Positions 1-10,208 of a stretch of DNA of 64,000 bases are shown in pieces. The notes under the pieces were generated by a model that made no database searches, was not told the DNA's origin, and saw only the letters and a program-made list of their open reading frames with translations. The position numbers and the translations under genes were made by a program. How positions within the stretch are numbered: the first letter of the stretch is position 1; the number at the start of each line of letters is the position of its first letter. This DNA comes from Cylindrospermum sp. FACHB-282 (GTDB taxonomy: Bacteria > Cyanobacteriota > Cyanobacteriia > Cyanobacteriales > Nostocaceae): assembly GCF_014697195.1 (NCBI RefSeq), contig NZ_JACJRJ010000002.1, positions 155,973-219,972 on the forward strand, given 5' to 3'.

Positions 1-601
1 CAGCAGGAAGTACATCAATGAAATATGGTGTATTAATCAGGTAAGGTAAGCAAGATTTTATGAAGTCTATAGATGATTGATTGAAGGGTGGAGTTTCAAG
101 AATTTCCTGTAATAATTGCTGTAATAACTCTAAATTTAAATCTACAAAGTTCTGAGAATTTAATAAATCTATGATTTCTAAATACCCTAATTCTATTTGT
201 TCAAAATTATCTATTTTAAAGGAAAGTTGTAGAATTTTTAAGAGGTTATTGATATCGTAATTATTAATTTCTTTGATATGCTGACGAATTGCCCAAGCGA
301 GAGAAAATTCTTCTAAATTTTCCCGTCTTTCTGATTCTAGTTGTAAAACTTGGGTTAGTTCTTGTGTATAAGTTGGAATATTTTCTTCTTCTAAATCTGC
401 TAATGGCAGCATCCAAGTCATTTGCGCTTCTAGTTCTTTTTCTTGTAAAAGCAGCATTAAACCTAAATGCCAATAGTGGGAAATTATATCGGGTTCAGAT
501 GCTATTGCTTGCTCATACAATTTGGCAGCTTGCTCATATTCTCCTGCGATTAGATGTTGTTGCGCTGGGGTGAGTGTATTTGGATAAGTTTTGGTGTTCA
601 T
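1..601 (-). CDS. TPR-containing protein, N-terminal part (runs off the window)
   Basis: A reading frame absent from the ORF track because it has no stop inside the window. On the minus strand an ATG at 601 opens 200 codons without a stop to base 1. The protein begins MNTKTYPNTLTPAQQHL, followed by a tetratricopeptide-like helix pair (GEYEQAAKLYEQAI) and then WHLGLMLLLQ and more amphipathic helices. This N-terminal arrangement is familiar from cyanobacterial TPR-linked glycosyltransferases (SPINDLY-like) and FkbM methyltransferases. The catalytic part would lie outside the window, so the activity cannot be assigned. The start is well placed and codon use resembles the neighbours. Confidence 0.7.
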   Translation of the reverse strand, partial: MNTKTYPNTLTPAQQHLIAGEYEQAAKLYEQAIASEPDIISHYWHLGLMLLLQEKELEAQMTWMLPLADLEEENIPTYTQELTQVLQLESERRENLEEFSLAWAIRQHIKEINNYDINNLLKILQLSFKIDNFEQIELGYLEIIDLLNSQNFVDLNLELLQQLLQEILETPPFNQSSIDFIKSCLPYLINTPYFIDVLPA

Positions 602-728
602 AATTAGGTGTATATGATTAAATATAAAATTTAACTTTTGTTTGTGGTGAGAGAGTAGGACTAAAGTCCTTACTACAAGCTTTATTTAAGCTAGCTTAAT
701 AGTATTAATAGCTTCAATAAATGATAAA

Positions 729-755
729 ACAGGTGGGTATCATATACCCACCTGT
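729..755 (-). terminator. Rho-independent terminator of the pilin-like gene
   Basis: A perfect 12-bp inverted repeat (ACAGGTGGGTAT / ATACCCACCTGT) with a 3-base loop lies about 50 bases past the pilin stop. Read on the minus strand it is followed by TTTTATC. It could also stop transcription on the other strand. Confidence 0.75.
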
Positions 756-805
756 GAATACATTTACTAGCAACATTGTTGCCAGCCAAATAATTACATA
801 AATGT

Positions 806-1387
806 TTACTTGATTGCTTTTTGGTTAGCACCGCAATCAACACTGGTGGGAGCACCCGCAGGTGTAGGTACTCCATCAGTCAGGAGAGCCCCATCACCCT
901 GATCTACAGCATTGATAGTCTCGCATAAAACAGATAATGTGGTTGCCTCACCAGTTCCTCCACCTACTGTCTGTCCAACAACAACGCTACCAACATAGCC
1001 TTTCAAAACAGCAGGGTCAGCAGCCAAAGTTGTTGGTAGCGCTTTAATAGTCGCACCGTTTCCTGCAATAGCACCAAGATTGTAAACGTAGTTTTCTGTT
1101 TGTGTCTTGATGCCTAGTTGGAGTTGGGTGAAATTACTTTGATCAGTAACGAAGGATGGATTTTCTAAAATATAAGCTTGTTGAGCGCGGTTAACAGAAC
1201 CTACGTAGGTTTTGGCTTCTGAGGCACGGGCTTTGTTAGCTTGGTTGAGGAAGGAAGGCAGAGCAATAGCGGATAAAATACCGATGATGATAATTACGAC
1301 CAACAATTCGATTAGGGTGAAACCCTCTTCGTTCTTCTTCTTGTTGAGGATGTGTTGGATGAATTTGGCTTTAAGTTCAGTTTTCAT
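806..1387 (-). CDS. Type IV pilin-like protein (major-pilin/pseudopilin fold)
   Basis: Secreted pilin-like subunit of 193 residues. After a basic leader of about 22 residues comes the type III signal peptide motif EEG|FTLIELLVVIIIIGIL. Prepilin peptidase would cut after Gly22, leaving an N-terminal Phe and Glu at +5, which is the class IVa pattern. The hydrophobic stretch is the packing helix. The C-terminal part carries two cysteines (VLCETI and SVDCGAN) that could form the usual disulfide loop. An AAGGA ribosome site lies about 9 bases upstream of the ATG. It stands alone, with no pil genes around it, and has its own terminator. It could be a PilA homologue or a minor pilin; the sequence alone does not decide. 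Confidence 0.85.
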   Translation of the reverse strand: MKTELKAKFIQHILNKKKNEEGFTLIELLVVIIIIGILSAIALPSFLNQANKARASEAKTYVGSVNRAQQAYILENPSFVTDQSNFTQLQLGIKTQTENYVYNLGAIAGNGATIKALPTTLAADPAVLKGYVGSVVVGQTVGGGTGEATTLSVLCETINAVDQGDGALLTDGVPTPAGAPTSVDCGANQKAIK

Positions 1388-1534
1388 AGGATTTTTCCTT
1401 GATTTTGGGGGTGTGGGAGTGTTTCTCTCCTTCTAGAGATAACTTACCCACTTGCGATCGCTTTCATATCACCCCACCTACTTTTTTTTACCAAAGCTCA
1501 AATAAAATCTTCCTCGTGATATTAGTTTCGCTAA

Positions 1535-1562
1535 GGTATAATCCAAAACCCTTATCTATCAA
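1535..1562 (-). promoter_or_regulatory. Possible sigma70-type promoter for the pilin-like gene
   Basis: On the minus strand TTGATA, a 16-base spacer and TATACC lie about 150 bases upstream of the pilin ATG. This is a pattern match only. The rest of 1388-1865 shows no gene. Confidence 0.25.
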
Positions 1563-1865
1563 GGATTTTATCCCTTTATTGTCGTTCTCCGCAGTCCAAA
1601 ATCTTCAGATTGCTTTTGGTTAGCTTTGCCTGTGGCGCTCTCTAGGTTGATGGCAACTTGTTAAATCAGTATTAGCAGGGGCCTAGCAGCCAATATATTA
1701 TTGATATTTTTTACCTGTTTTTCTCTGTGGCATTATATAGATAGGGAATCTGAGTTCGATAGTAGTTGTGTGTTCTCGAAGACGACGAACCCAGGCTGCT
1801 ACATAGGATTTTCCTATGTCATACCAACTGCGCGGACTAACTTCAAATCAAGGATTGTTATCTAT

Positions 1866-2426
1866 CTATTCAAATTCAGGTGGCCAGAGTTCTGATACTG
1901 CCAGTTCCCAGCCTGGGAGTAATTCTGGTAGTGTGAGTGTGTCGCCATTATGCAACACTGTTGGAGTTTGGTTTGGTCGGTAAACGGTTACTGTCAATTT
2001 GTCAGGGTCAATTAAGATACCAACTATAGACCCAAGTTGCAAGAATAGCTGAATTTTCTCTTCTAATGGTTTAATTCTGTCTGATTTGGACTTGACTTCA
2101 ACCATCAGGTCTGGAAGCATCTCTACAAAGTCGCGCTTGGTCTTTTTAAGTCGGTCAGCTTTAACAAAAGACACGTCAGGGGCACGGAGGTTTCTTTTTT
2201 CTGAGTCTTCTATACTCGGCAAGATAAATCCGGCGCTAGAACCAGTTACACGTCCTAGTCTACGTGACATTACCCAGATATTCAAGAAGGTAATTAGACG
2301 AGAGCCTATTTCTTCTGACTCGTAATCTGATGGCCCCATAACTATGATATTCCCTTCTATTAATTCCAGTTGCCATTCTGGATGCTCGGTTTGTAGTTGC
2401 TCTAGGTCTGTAATGGTGAGGGACAT
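1866..2426 (-). CDS. Uma2 family (DUF820) putative endonuclease
   Basis: Uma2/DUF820 protein, a PD-(D/E)XK nuclease-like family greatly expanded in cyanobacteria and of unknown physiological role. The core is visible: APDVSFVKADRL supplies the first acidic residue and LPDLMVEVKSKSD the D...ExK signature. The ATG at 2426 (MSLTITDLEQLQ) gives 186 residues, the usual family length; the track's longer form adds an unlikely N-terminus. It is monocistronic. Two further family members occur in this window, both with ExE or ExD in place of ExK, so this copy is the most canonical. Confidence 0.8.
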   Translation of the reverse strand: MSLTITDLEQLQTEHPEWQLELIEGNIIVMGPSDYESEEIGSRLITFLNIWVMSRRLGRVTGSSAGFILPSIEDSEKRNLRAPDVSFVKADRLKKTKRDFVEMLPDLMVEVKSKSDRIKPLEEKIQLFLQLGSIVGILIDPDKLTVTVYRPNQTPTVLHNGDTLTLPELLPGWELAVSELWPPEFE

Positions 2427-2510
2427 AATACACCAAAAAACACTTCTGTATTTATCATAAGTGTGAATGTAGAGACGTTGCATGGCGGTTTTCGATGGGG
2501 TGCAATACAC

Positions 2511-2670
2511 TTTGACCTCTCTCCAAACCTCTCTCCTAAGAGGCTACCGTGTACACACAAGTTATCCGATTCCCCAAAAGTCTTGAAAAACCTCAAAGAG
2601 TCCTGACGGACATCCCTCTCCTTGCTAAGGAGAGGGAAAGGTTCTACGTAGTAGAACGAGGGTGAGGTTT
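2511..2670 (+). repeat. Dispersed intergenic repeat, copy A
   Basis: About 160 bases closely matching 17935-18100 (same orientation) and, with an internal stretch missing, 40451-40578 (opposite orientation). It contains CCGTGTACACACAAGTTATC and a GGAGAGGG/CCCTCTCC hairpin. A partial inverted copy of its left part follows at 2711-2746. The gap 2427-3125 holds this repeat plus other CCCTCTCC-type palindromes and no gene. Confidence 0.75.
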
Positions 2671-2710
2671 AATTTTCTGTATTCTCGCAACCATAAATTG
2701 CAGAGAGAGA

Positions 2711-2746
2711 GACTTGTGTGTACACCGTAACCTAAGAGGAGAGAGG
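2711..2746 (-). repeat. Inverted partial copy of dispersed repeat A
   Basis: The stretch containing ACTTGTGTGTACACCGTAAC is the reverse complement of 2528-2562, with one or two mismatches over about 35 bases. It forms a long-range inverted repeat around about 150 bases of copy A. Confidence 0.65.
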
Positions 2747-3125
2747 CTTTGAGGTTTGCTCCCCGAACCAGCAATAAAAGCTTTTCCTTTCCCCTCTCCT
2801 CGTAGGGGAGGGTTAGGGAGAGGTTGTTGGGGTTGGGGGTTAGGTCTTTATTGGACTCAACTGCAAACTGCTATGTGCCAATACAGTTTATTTAAGGGTT
2901 ATGGTTGGGAATTTTAAGTGATGTAGAGACGTTACATGTCGCGTCTCTATATCAGTTGATGGTCTTAAGTGAACGGTATTGCACTATATGCAGCGTCTCT
3001 GAACAATAAACAAGATTCCCGACTTCTTAGAGAAGTCGGGAATCTGAGCCTTTACGTACCGCTTTGCGCGATCGCATTTTGCTATGCTATATTAAACGTA
3101 GTCGTTATGAGTTTATATAATTGCC

Positions 3126-4496
3126 GTGACTAACCCAACAGTAGAAAACTTGGTAATTATCGGTTCTGGGCCAGCAGGGTACACAGCTGCTATTTATGCT
3201 GGACGTGCTAATTTGAAACCTGTTGTTTTTGAAGGTTTCCAAGCGGGGGGTTTACCTGGTGGACAATTGATGACAACGACGGAAGTTGAGAACTTTCCGG
3301 GTTTTCCCCAAGGGATTACCGGGCCGGATTTGATGGATAATATGAAGGCTCAGGCGGAGCGCTGGGGGGCTGAGTTATATACTGAAGATGTGATCTCTGT
3401 TGATTTGAGTCAGCGTCCTTTTACTATCCGCTCGGAAGAGAGAGAAGTTAAAGCCCACAGTTTGGTGATTGCTACTGGTGCAACGGCGAAGCGGTTGGGT
3501 TTACCCAGTGAACATGAGTTTTGGAGTCGGGGGATTTCTGCCTGTGCGATTTGCGATGGTGCGACACCAATTTTTCGCGGTGCTGAGTTGGCGGTGATTG
3601 GTGCTGGTGACTCGGCTGCGGAGGAGTCAATCTATCTTACGAAGTATGGCTCTAAGGTAAATTTGTTGGTACGCTCAGAGAAGATGCGGGCTTCTAAAGC
3701 GATGCAAGATCGGGTTTTGAGTAATCCCAAAATTCAGGTGCATTGGAATACTGAGGTTGTGGATGTGTTTGGTAATGGGCAAATGGCTGGGGTGAAAATT
3801 CGCGATCGCATCACCGGCACCCAAACCGAACTCCAAGCTAAGGGTTTATTTTATGCGATCGGTCACAGTCCCAATACAAATTTATTTAAGGGGCAAATAG
3901 AATTAGATGAGGTGGGTTACATTGCCACTAAGCATGGTTCTGTAGAAACCAGTGTTGAAGGTGTTTTTGCCGCTGGCGATGTGCAAGATCATGAGTTTCG
4001 GCAAGCAATTACGGCTGCGGGTACTGGTTGTATGGCGGCGATGTTGGCAGAACGTTGGTTGTCTGCTAATGGTTTAATTCAAGAATTCCACCATCAGCCA
4101 GAAGCAGCAGTTAATGAATTAGCACCTCAGCCAGCAAAGAAAACTGAAGCCGAAGAAGCTGCTGGATTTGATTTGCAAGGGACGCGCCATTATGGGGGTT
4201 ATGCGTTGCGGAAACTTTTCCACGATAGCGATCGCTTAATCTTGGTTAAATATATCTCTCCTGGTTGCGGCCCATGCCATACCCTGAAGCCAATTTTAAA
4301 TAAAGTAGTGGATGAATTTGACGGCAAAATTCACTTTGTAGAAATTGACATCGACAAAGACCGAGATATTGCCGAGAATGCTGGTGTGACAGGAACGCCG
4401 ACGGTGCAATTGTTCAAAAATCAAGAACTGTTGAAGGAAGTTAAAGGCGTGAAGCAAAAGAGCGAATATCGCCAGTTGATAGAGAGTAATATTTAG
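3126..4496 (+). CDS. ntrC: NADPH-thioredoxin reductase with C-terminal thioredoxin domain (NTRC type)
   Basis: Fusion enzyme passing electrons from NADPH through FAD to an attached thioredoxin; NTRC-type enzymes keep 2-Cys peroxiredoxins and Calvin-cycle enzymes reduced. Residues 1-320 are a thioredoxin reductase: FAD motif [10 protein letters not shown] near residue 13, redox pair C140-AI-C143-DG, and NADP motif GAGDSAAE. A linker of about 40 residues rich in Ala/Glu leads to the thioredoxin domain, with CGPC at 381-384 and the cis-proline segment GTPTV. At 456 residues it is full length. The start is GTG at 3126. The gene is convergent with the Uma2 gene downstream, the two overlapping by 4 bases. 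The gene name follows plant NTRC usage and has nothing to do with the nitrogen regulator. Confidence 0.93.
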   Translation: MTNPTVENLVIIGSGPAGYTAAIYAGRANLKPVVFEGFQAGGLPGGQLMTTTEVENFPGFPQGITGPDLMDNMKAQAERWGAELYTEDVISVDLSQRPFTIRSEEREVKAHSLVIATGATAKRLGLPSEHEFWSRGISACAICDGATPIFRGAELAVIGAGDSAAEESIYLTKYGSKVNLLVRSEKMRASKAMQDRVLSNPKIQVHWNTEVVDVFGNGQMAGVKIRDRITGTQTELQAKGLFYAIGHSPNTNLFKGQIELDEVGYIATKHGSVETSVEGVFAAGDVQDHEFRQAITAAGTGCMAAMLAERWLSANGLIQEFHHQPEAAVNELAPQPAKKTEAEEAAGFDLQGTRHYGGYALRKLFHDSDRLILVKYISPGCGPCHTLKPILNKVVDEFDGKIHFVEIDIDKDRDIAENAGVTGTPTVQLFKNQELLKEVKGVKQKSEYRQLIESNI

Positions 4497-5134
4497 CTAT
4501 TCCCAGAAATTTGCTTTCTTACCCAAGCACGAAAAGAACGGGTAGTTGCATTTTCCCCGTTCTTTTTGGCTTGGTGAATAAACCGGGGAATTTCCTGCAC
4601 TGTTATCGGTGCAAAGGTCTGGCTAATTTGGGTTTCTGAATATTCACCTTCTAAAAGTGCGTAAATCCGCAAGGTAGTTCCGTTATATCGCCAAAATTCA
4701 GGGATAGCAAGGGCGGCATAAAGGCTCAATTTGTCTATTTTTGATCTGGAGTATTCCACTTCTAGCACTAGGTCTGGGGGTGGATCAATTTCTAGGTCGA
4801 TATTTTCTTTACCTCTAACCAAAGACTCATTTTGGATGTAGTAGCTACTATCTGGCTCTCCCCCCCGTTGTAAGTCATCTCGCTTTAAGGTTAGGGAACC
4901 AGCACGTTTATACTCTAATCCCAACTCTTCACACAGCACAACCACAAAACCCTCAATCATCCGGTTGGAGTTTTCATGTGGCATTAGTGGTGTCATAATT
5001 TCTAAGAGTCCTGAGTCAAAGGTAAGCCGGTTGTTGCGATCGCATCCCATTTCTACCAACATGGTTTTAAATGTCTGCCAGCTAATATTTTGAAGCAAAG
5101 TTCTAGTTTCTGCTGGTATTACTTGTGTCACCAC
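4493..5134 (-). CDS. Uma2 family (DUF820) putative endonuclease
   Basis: 213-residue Uma2/DUF820 protein. The nuclease core is recognisable: [11 protein letters not shown] followed by [18 protein letters not shown]. The acid after the core is ExE instead of ExK, a common variant in the family, so activity is uncertain. An ATG is at 5134. The gene overlaps the 3' end of the NTRC gene by 4 bases in convergent orientation and is divergent from the permease at 5256. No partner gene suggests a specific role. Confidence 0.78.
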   Translation of the reverse strand: MVTQVIPAETRTLLQNISWQTFKTMLVEMGCDRNNRLTFDSGLLEIMTPLMPHENSNRMIEGFVVVLCEELGLEYKRAGSLTLKRDDLQRGGEPDSSYYIQNESLVRGKENIDLEIDPPPDLVLEVEYSRSKIDKLSLYAALAIPEFWRYNGTTLRIYALLEGEYSETQISQTFAPITVQEIPRFIHQAKKNGENATTRSFRAWVRKQISGNS

Positions 5135-5255
5135 AGCAAGTCCCTCCTTGGGTGTGATCGGCTTGATTTTCGGTCATGTCTCCTTAAGGAGCAGTACTTC
5201 ACCACGCAATATGTACAATGGTCAGCGTATCTTGTTCTAAGCTGGCGATCGCATA

Positions 5256-6152
5256 ATGACTATAGCAAAACGGCGACTACCGCCATTTTTACGCTTTGCT
5301 GAAAATCCTAACCTTTCTCAGCGGTTGATGCTAATTGGGTTAGGCATTACTTTCTTTTTCATCTTTCTGGCTTTCTTCTCTCCCGTCTTTCAAGCTTGGG
5401 GATGGCTGCAAAACCCCAAAGATTTCCTCTCTAACTCCGTTCACGAACCACCTTCAGCCAAACATTGGTTTGGTACGAGTCGCTTGGGCTATGATGTATT
5501 TTCCCGGACGGTGTTTGGCGCTCAAGCTGCGCTGCAAGTAGTGATTTTAGCAACAGCGCTGAGTATGCTGATTGGTGTGCCTTTGGGCATGGTGAGTGGC
5601 TATCTTGGCGGTAGGTTAGATAAGGTGTTGCTGTTTCTCATGGATAGCATCTACACCCTACCAGGCTTACTACTTTCGGTAACCCTGGCATTTGTCGTGG
5701 GGCGAGGAATATTCAATGCGGCGATCGCCATCAGCATTGCCTACATTCCCCAATATTATCGTGTTGTCCGCAACCACACAGTCAGCGTTAAAACCGAAGT
5801 GTTTATCGAAGCAGCCCAAGCAATGGGTGCCTCCACCTGGGTAGTGCTGTCTCGATATCTATTTTTTAACGTTATTCAAAGCGTACCCGTACTTTTCACC
5901 CTCAACGCCGCCGATGCAATTTTAGTTTTAGGCGGTTTAGGCTTTTTGGGACTAGGACTTCCCCAAGAAGTGCCAGAATGGGGACATGATTTAAAACAAG
6001 CCCTAGAAGCACTACCCACAGGCATTTGGTGGACTACCCTGTTTCCTGGATTAGGAATGACATTCATGGTTGTAGGGTTATCACTATTGGGTGAGGGGTT
6101 AAATGAATTTGTCAATCCCCGCTTACGGCGAGAAAATGGTGTCCGGAAATAG
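5256..6152 (+). CDS. ABC transporter permease, oligopeptide/dipeptide type (OppC/DppC-like)
   Basis: Inner-membrane permease of a binding-protein-dependent ABC importer (298 residues). The N-terminal helix (LMLIGLGITFFFIFLAFF) is followed by the soluble stretch HWFGTSRLGYDVFSRTVFG, typical of OppC/DppC. Then come about five membrane segments and the EAA loop (EAAQAMGASTWVVLSRYLF) that contacts the ATPase. The ATG at 5256 follows a HIP1 site. No gene for the ATPase, second permease or binding protein is nearby, so it must work with subunits encoded elsewhere. The substrate is unknown; oligopeptides, nickel or similar ligands are possible for the family. Confidence 0.87.
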   Translation: MTIAKRRLPPFLRFAENPNLSQRLMLIGLGITFFFIFLAFFSPVFQAWGWLQNPKDFLSNSVHEPPSAKHWFGTSRLGYDVFSRTVFGAQAALQVVILATALSMLIGVPLGMVSGYLGGRLDKVLLFLMDSIYTLPGLLLSVTLAFVVGRGIFNAAIAISIAYIPQYYRVVRNHTVSVKTEVFIEAAQAMGASTWVVLSRYLFFNVIQSVPVLFTLNAADAILVLGGLGFLGLGLPQEVPEWGHDLKQALEALPTGIWWTTLFPGLGMTFMVVGLSLLGEGLNEFVNPRLRRENGVRK

Positions 6153-6281
6153 TCTACTTCCTGTGGAAGAATGCAAAATTCAAAATTCAAAATTAATAAT
6201 CCATTTTTTTGAACTTTGAATTGGCTCAAAAGAACGGTTTCATCGTCTAATATTTGTTGTATTTAATACAGAGAGATTTGA

Positions 6282-6440
6282 GTGAAAGATAACATTTCTT
6301 TAATTGCTGCTGCTGCTGGCGGGTTGATGCTTTCTGTCGCCCTTTCTGGAATTTTAAGAGGTACACCGATCACTGCTTGGCATGATCCATCCAGTGTCAG
6401 TTCATACCCAGTAGCTAATTCGCGGATTATTAGTAACTAG
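6282..6440 (+). CDS. Possible small membrane protein, 52 residues
   Basis: Open frame not in the ORF track: GTG at 6282, TAG at 6438-6440, with GAGAG about 6 bases upstream. It reads MKDNISLIAAAAGGLMLSVA and continues through LSGILRGTPITAW to SRIISN. One hydrophobic segment (residues 5-25) is followed by a polar tail, which looks like a small single-pass membrane protein rather than random sequence. Its stop codon lies inside the left end of a MITE-like element, so the original C-terminus may have been replaced. No family is recognised. Confidence 0.45.
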   Translation: MKDNISLIAAAAGGLMLSVALSGILRGTPITAWHDPSSVSSYPVANSRIISN

Positions 6441-6605
6441 AACTTACGCATTGACAAAAAACGACAAGTATGTTTTTCGGTTTTATTAATTGAAAGTCCT
6501 ATAGATTGTGCGTTAGGGAACGCACACTACGGGTAGGATGCGTCCCCTGACGCATCTAAAAAACCTGAAAAGAGGGTAAATTTGTCAAGGAAAGTAAGTC
6601 CTAGT
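6436..6605. mobile_element. MITE-like element with imperfect terminal inverted repeats
   Basis: About 170 bases without coding capacity. The left end ACTAGAACTTACGCATTGAC and the right end, read inverted as ACTAGGACTTACTTTCCTTG, form imperfect terminal inverted repeats. Inside are two palindromes: GTGCGTTAGGGAACGCAC and ATGCGTCCCCTGACGCAT. Related sequence is present at 17080-17192. No transposase is in the window. Confidence 0.55.
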
Positions 6606-6732
6606 AAGGATAAATGAACCCACAGCACACAGAATTCATCTATTCGTGCATTGGGAATTGGGAATCAGAAAATTTTGCATCTGTGTGCTTTTGTGGTTTT
6701 ATGTTTTAAAGAAAGATTTGAGATTGGCTATA

Positions 6733-7623
6733 GTGGATCAAGTAATTGGCATTGATTTAGGGGGAACAGCAATTAAGCTGGGGCGGTTTGCATTACTTGG
6801 CAGTTGCCTACAATCTTTAACTGTAGAAACTCCCCAACCGGCGACACCAGAGGCTGTTGTGGCTGTGATGGTAGATGCGATAGCTCAAATTGACCCAGAA
6901 AATCAAACTCTCGCCATTGGTGTCGGTACTCCTGGCCCCGCAGATGCAGCAGGAAGAATTGCCCAAGTCGCCATTAACTTATCAGGATGGCAAAATGTCC
7001 CATTGGCAGACTACTTAGAAGCTAAAACTGGCAAACCTACCATTCTCGCTAATGATGCTAACTGCGCCGGGTTGGGAGAAGCTTGGTTAGGTGCCGGACG
7101 TCGCTTTCAACATCTCATTTTATTAACTTTGGGGACTGGGGTTGGTGGTGCGATTATTCTTGATGGTAAATTGTTTGTGGGACATCAAGGCGCTGCTGGA
7201 GAATTAGGTTTAATCACCTTAAATCCCCATGGGCCAATGTGTAATAGCGGCAATCAAGGCTCTCTAGAACAGTATGCTTCAGTTACGGCAATTCGCCGCC
7301 GCACCGGCAAAGAACCAGCAGAATTAGGTACTCTTGCCCAAGGGGGAGATATTCATGCCTTGAATTTTTGGCAAGAATATGGTACAGATTTGGGTATTGG
7401 ATTGTCTAGTTTAATTTATGTCTTGACACCGCAAGCGATCATTATTGGTGGCGGTGTGAGTGCCAGTTTTGAGTTTTTCTTACCAGCGGTCATCACAGAA
7501 ATTGAGAAGCGAGTTCTACCTACATCTCGCGTTGGGTTACAAATTTTGCCAGCAGAATTGGGCAACTCAGCGGGAATGGTGGGTGCAGCCAAGTTGGCAT
7601 GGGAAAAATTAAAAGATGTCTGA
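6733..7623 (+). CDS. ROK family sugar kinase (glucokinase-like)
   Basis: ATP-dependent sugar kinase of the ROK family (296 residues). The N-terminal phosphate-binding loop IGIDLGGTAIKLG opens the protein, followed by VGTPGPAD, the catalytic ANDANCAGLGE (Asp acting as base) and the second nucleotide motif LTLGTGVGGAII. The adenosine motif is IIIGGGVS. The start is placed at GTG 6733, just before DQVIGIDLGG; the track's longer version adds 29 residues with no family match. The usual ROK zinc site is altered here (GPMCNSGNQGSLEQ, with two of the cysteines changed to serine). Glucose is the likely substrate but other hexoses are possible. Monocistronic. Confidence 0.87.
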   Translation: MDQVIGIDLGGTAIKLGRFALLGSCLQSLTVETPQPATPEAVVAVMVDAIAQIDPENQTLAIGVGTPGPADAAGRIAQVAINLSGWQNVPLADYLEAKTGKPTILANDANCAGLGEAWLGAGRRFQHLILLTLGTGVGGAIILDGKLFVGHQGAAGELGLITLNPHGPMCNSGNQGSLEQYASVTAIRRRTGKEPAELGTLAQGGDIHALNFWQEYGTDLGIGLSSLIYVLTPQAIIIGGGVSASFEFFLPAVITEIEKRVLPTSRVGLQILPAELGNSAGMVGAAKLAWEKLKDV

Positions 7624-7707
7624 TATCATGTCCGTTTAATTCGTGACCAGTAATCATCCAGACATGATATGAGCTAATTGATAGCCCTCACCAATAACTC
7701 AGCGGAC

Positions 7708-8130
7708 TCAGGCTAAAGGATATCCTGTAGCCTGTAGAACATAATGCAAAACTTTTTGATATGATTCTGGATTATTTGTAGGGTTGATGATGATGGGAAT
7801 AGTTACATCTGGCAACCAAAAAGTTATCCTGCCGTTTGCTTCATAACAAAAAGAACTGATACAGGTGAGGTTAATTACATATTCATTTCTATCGTAATTG
7901 ATTTTTACCCAGTGGGAATTGTCTGATTCCAATCCTTCTACACTTTCTAGAAATTCTAGAATCTTTTGATAGTCTTGCAAGTTATTTTGCGGGCTAATCA
8001 CGATTGGCATAGCGCTATCCGGTAACCAAAATGTAACTCTGCCGTTCTTTTCATAACAAAAAGTATTAATCCGGTCAAAATTAACTACATATTCCTTCCT
8101 CTCGTAAAGTAACTTTAACCAGTAAGCCAC
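7708..8130 (-). CDS. Hypothetical protein made of two tandem ~60-residue repeats
   Basis: 140 residues, no family recognised. The sequence is an internal duplication. Unit 1 has WLKLLYERKEYVVNF, then NTFCYEKNGRVTFWLPDS and IVISPQNN. Unit 2 has WVKINYDRNEYVINL, then SSFCYEANGRITFWLPDV and IIINPTNN. The alternating hydrophobic pattern suggests small beta-rich domains. Each unit keeps one Cys in FCYE and an invariant GR(V/I)TFWLPD segment. There is no signal peptide or membrane segment, so it is probably cytoplasmic. It lies alone between the ROK kinase (convergent) and pyrG (same strand, 166 bases upstream). Confidence 0.7.
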   Translation of the reverse strand: MAYWLKLLYERKEYVVNFDRINTFCYEKNGRVTFWLPDSAMPIVISPQNNLQDYQKILEFLESVEGLESDNSHWVKINYDRNEYVINLTCISSFCYEANGRITFWLPDVTIPIIINPTNNPESYQKVLHYVLQATGYPLA

Positions 8131-8296
8131 ACAATACCCTCAGAATTGACCAAATGTTATTTTTTCATAAAGCAATTTTACCCAGGAAGGGTCAACATTT
8201 GCTCAACTACTGAAGCAATTTGACATACCTAATTTAGCAACAGCTTGTGAGACTAGAAGCCCCCGCCATACCTCCAAGAGGTTAGCGGTGGCAACT

Positions 8297-9958
<1,662 letters not shown>

Positions 9959-10208
9959 CTAAAAATACAACCCGTCTTTTGAGGGATGAAGTGTCAAGCA
10001 TGAGGACGCCCTGAAAGTAGCTTTCCATACTGCTGCTGGAAAACCGATCAGTCCTTAGCCTAGGGCTGGGTGAATCTGCTCCACGAATGAATTTGCCGGA
10101 ACGCCTCTGATTTATTTGCCGCTTGTTTTCATTCTTCATCCTTGATGCTTCAACCTTATTTGGTCATTGTGCCACAGTCATTCTTGTGAAATTTTCTGTG
10201 ATTTTGCT

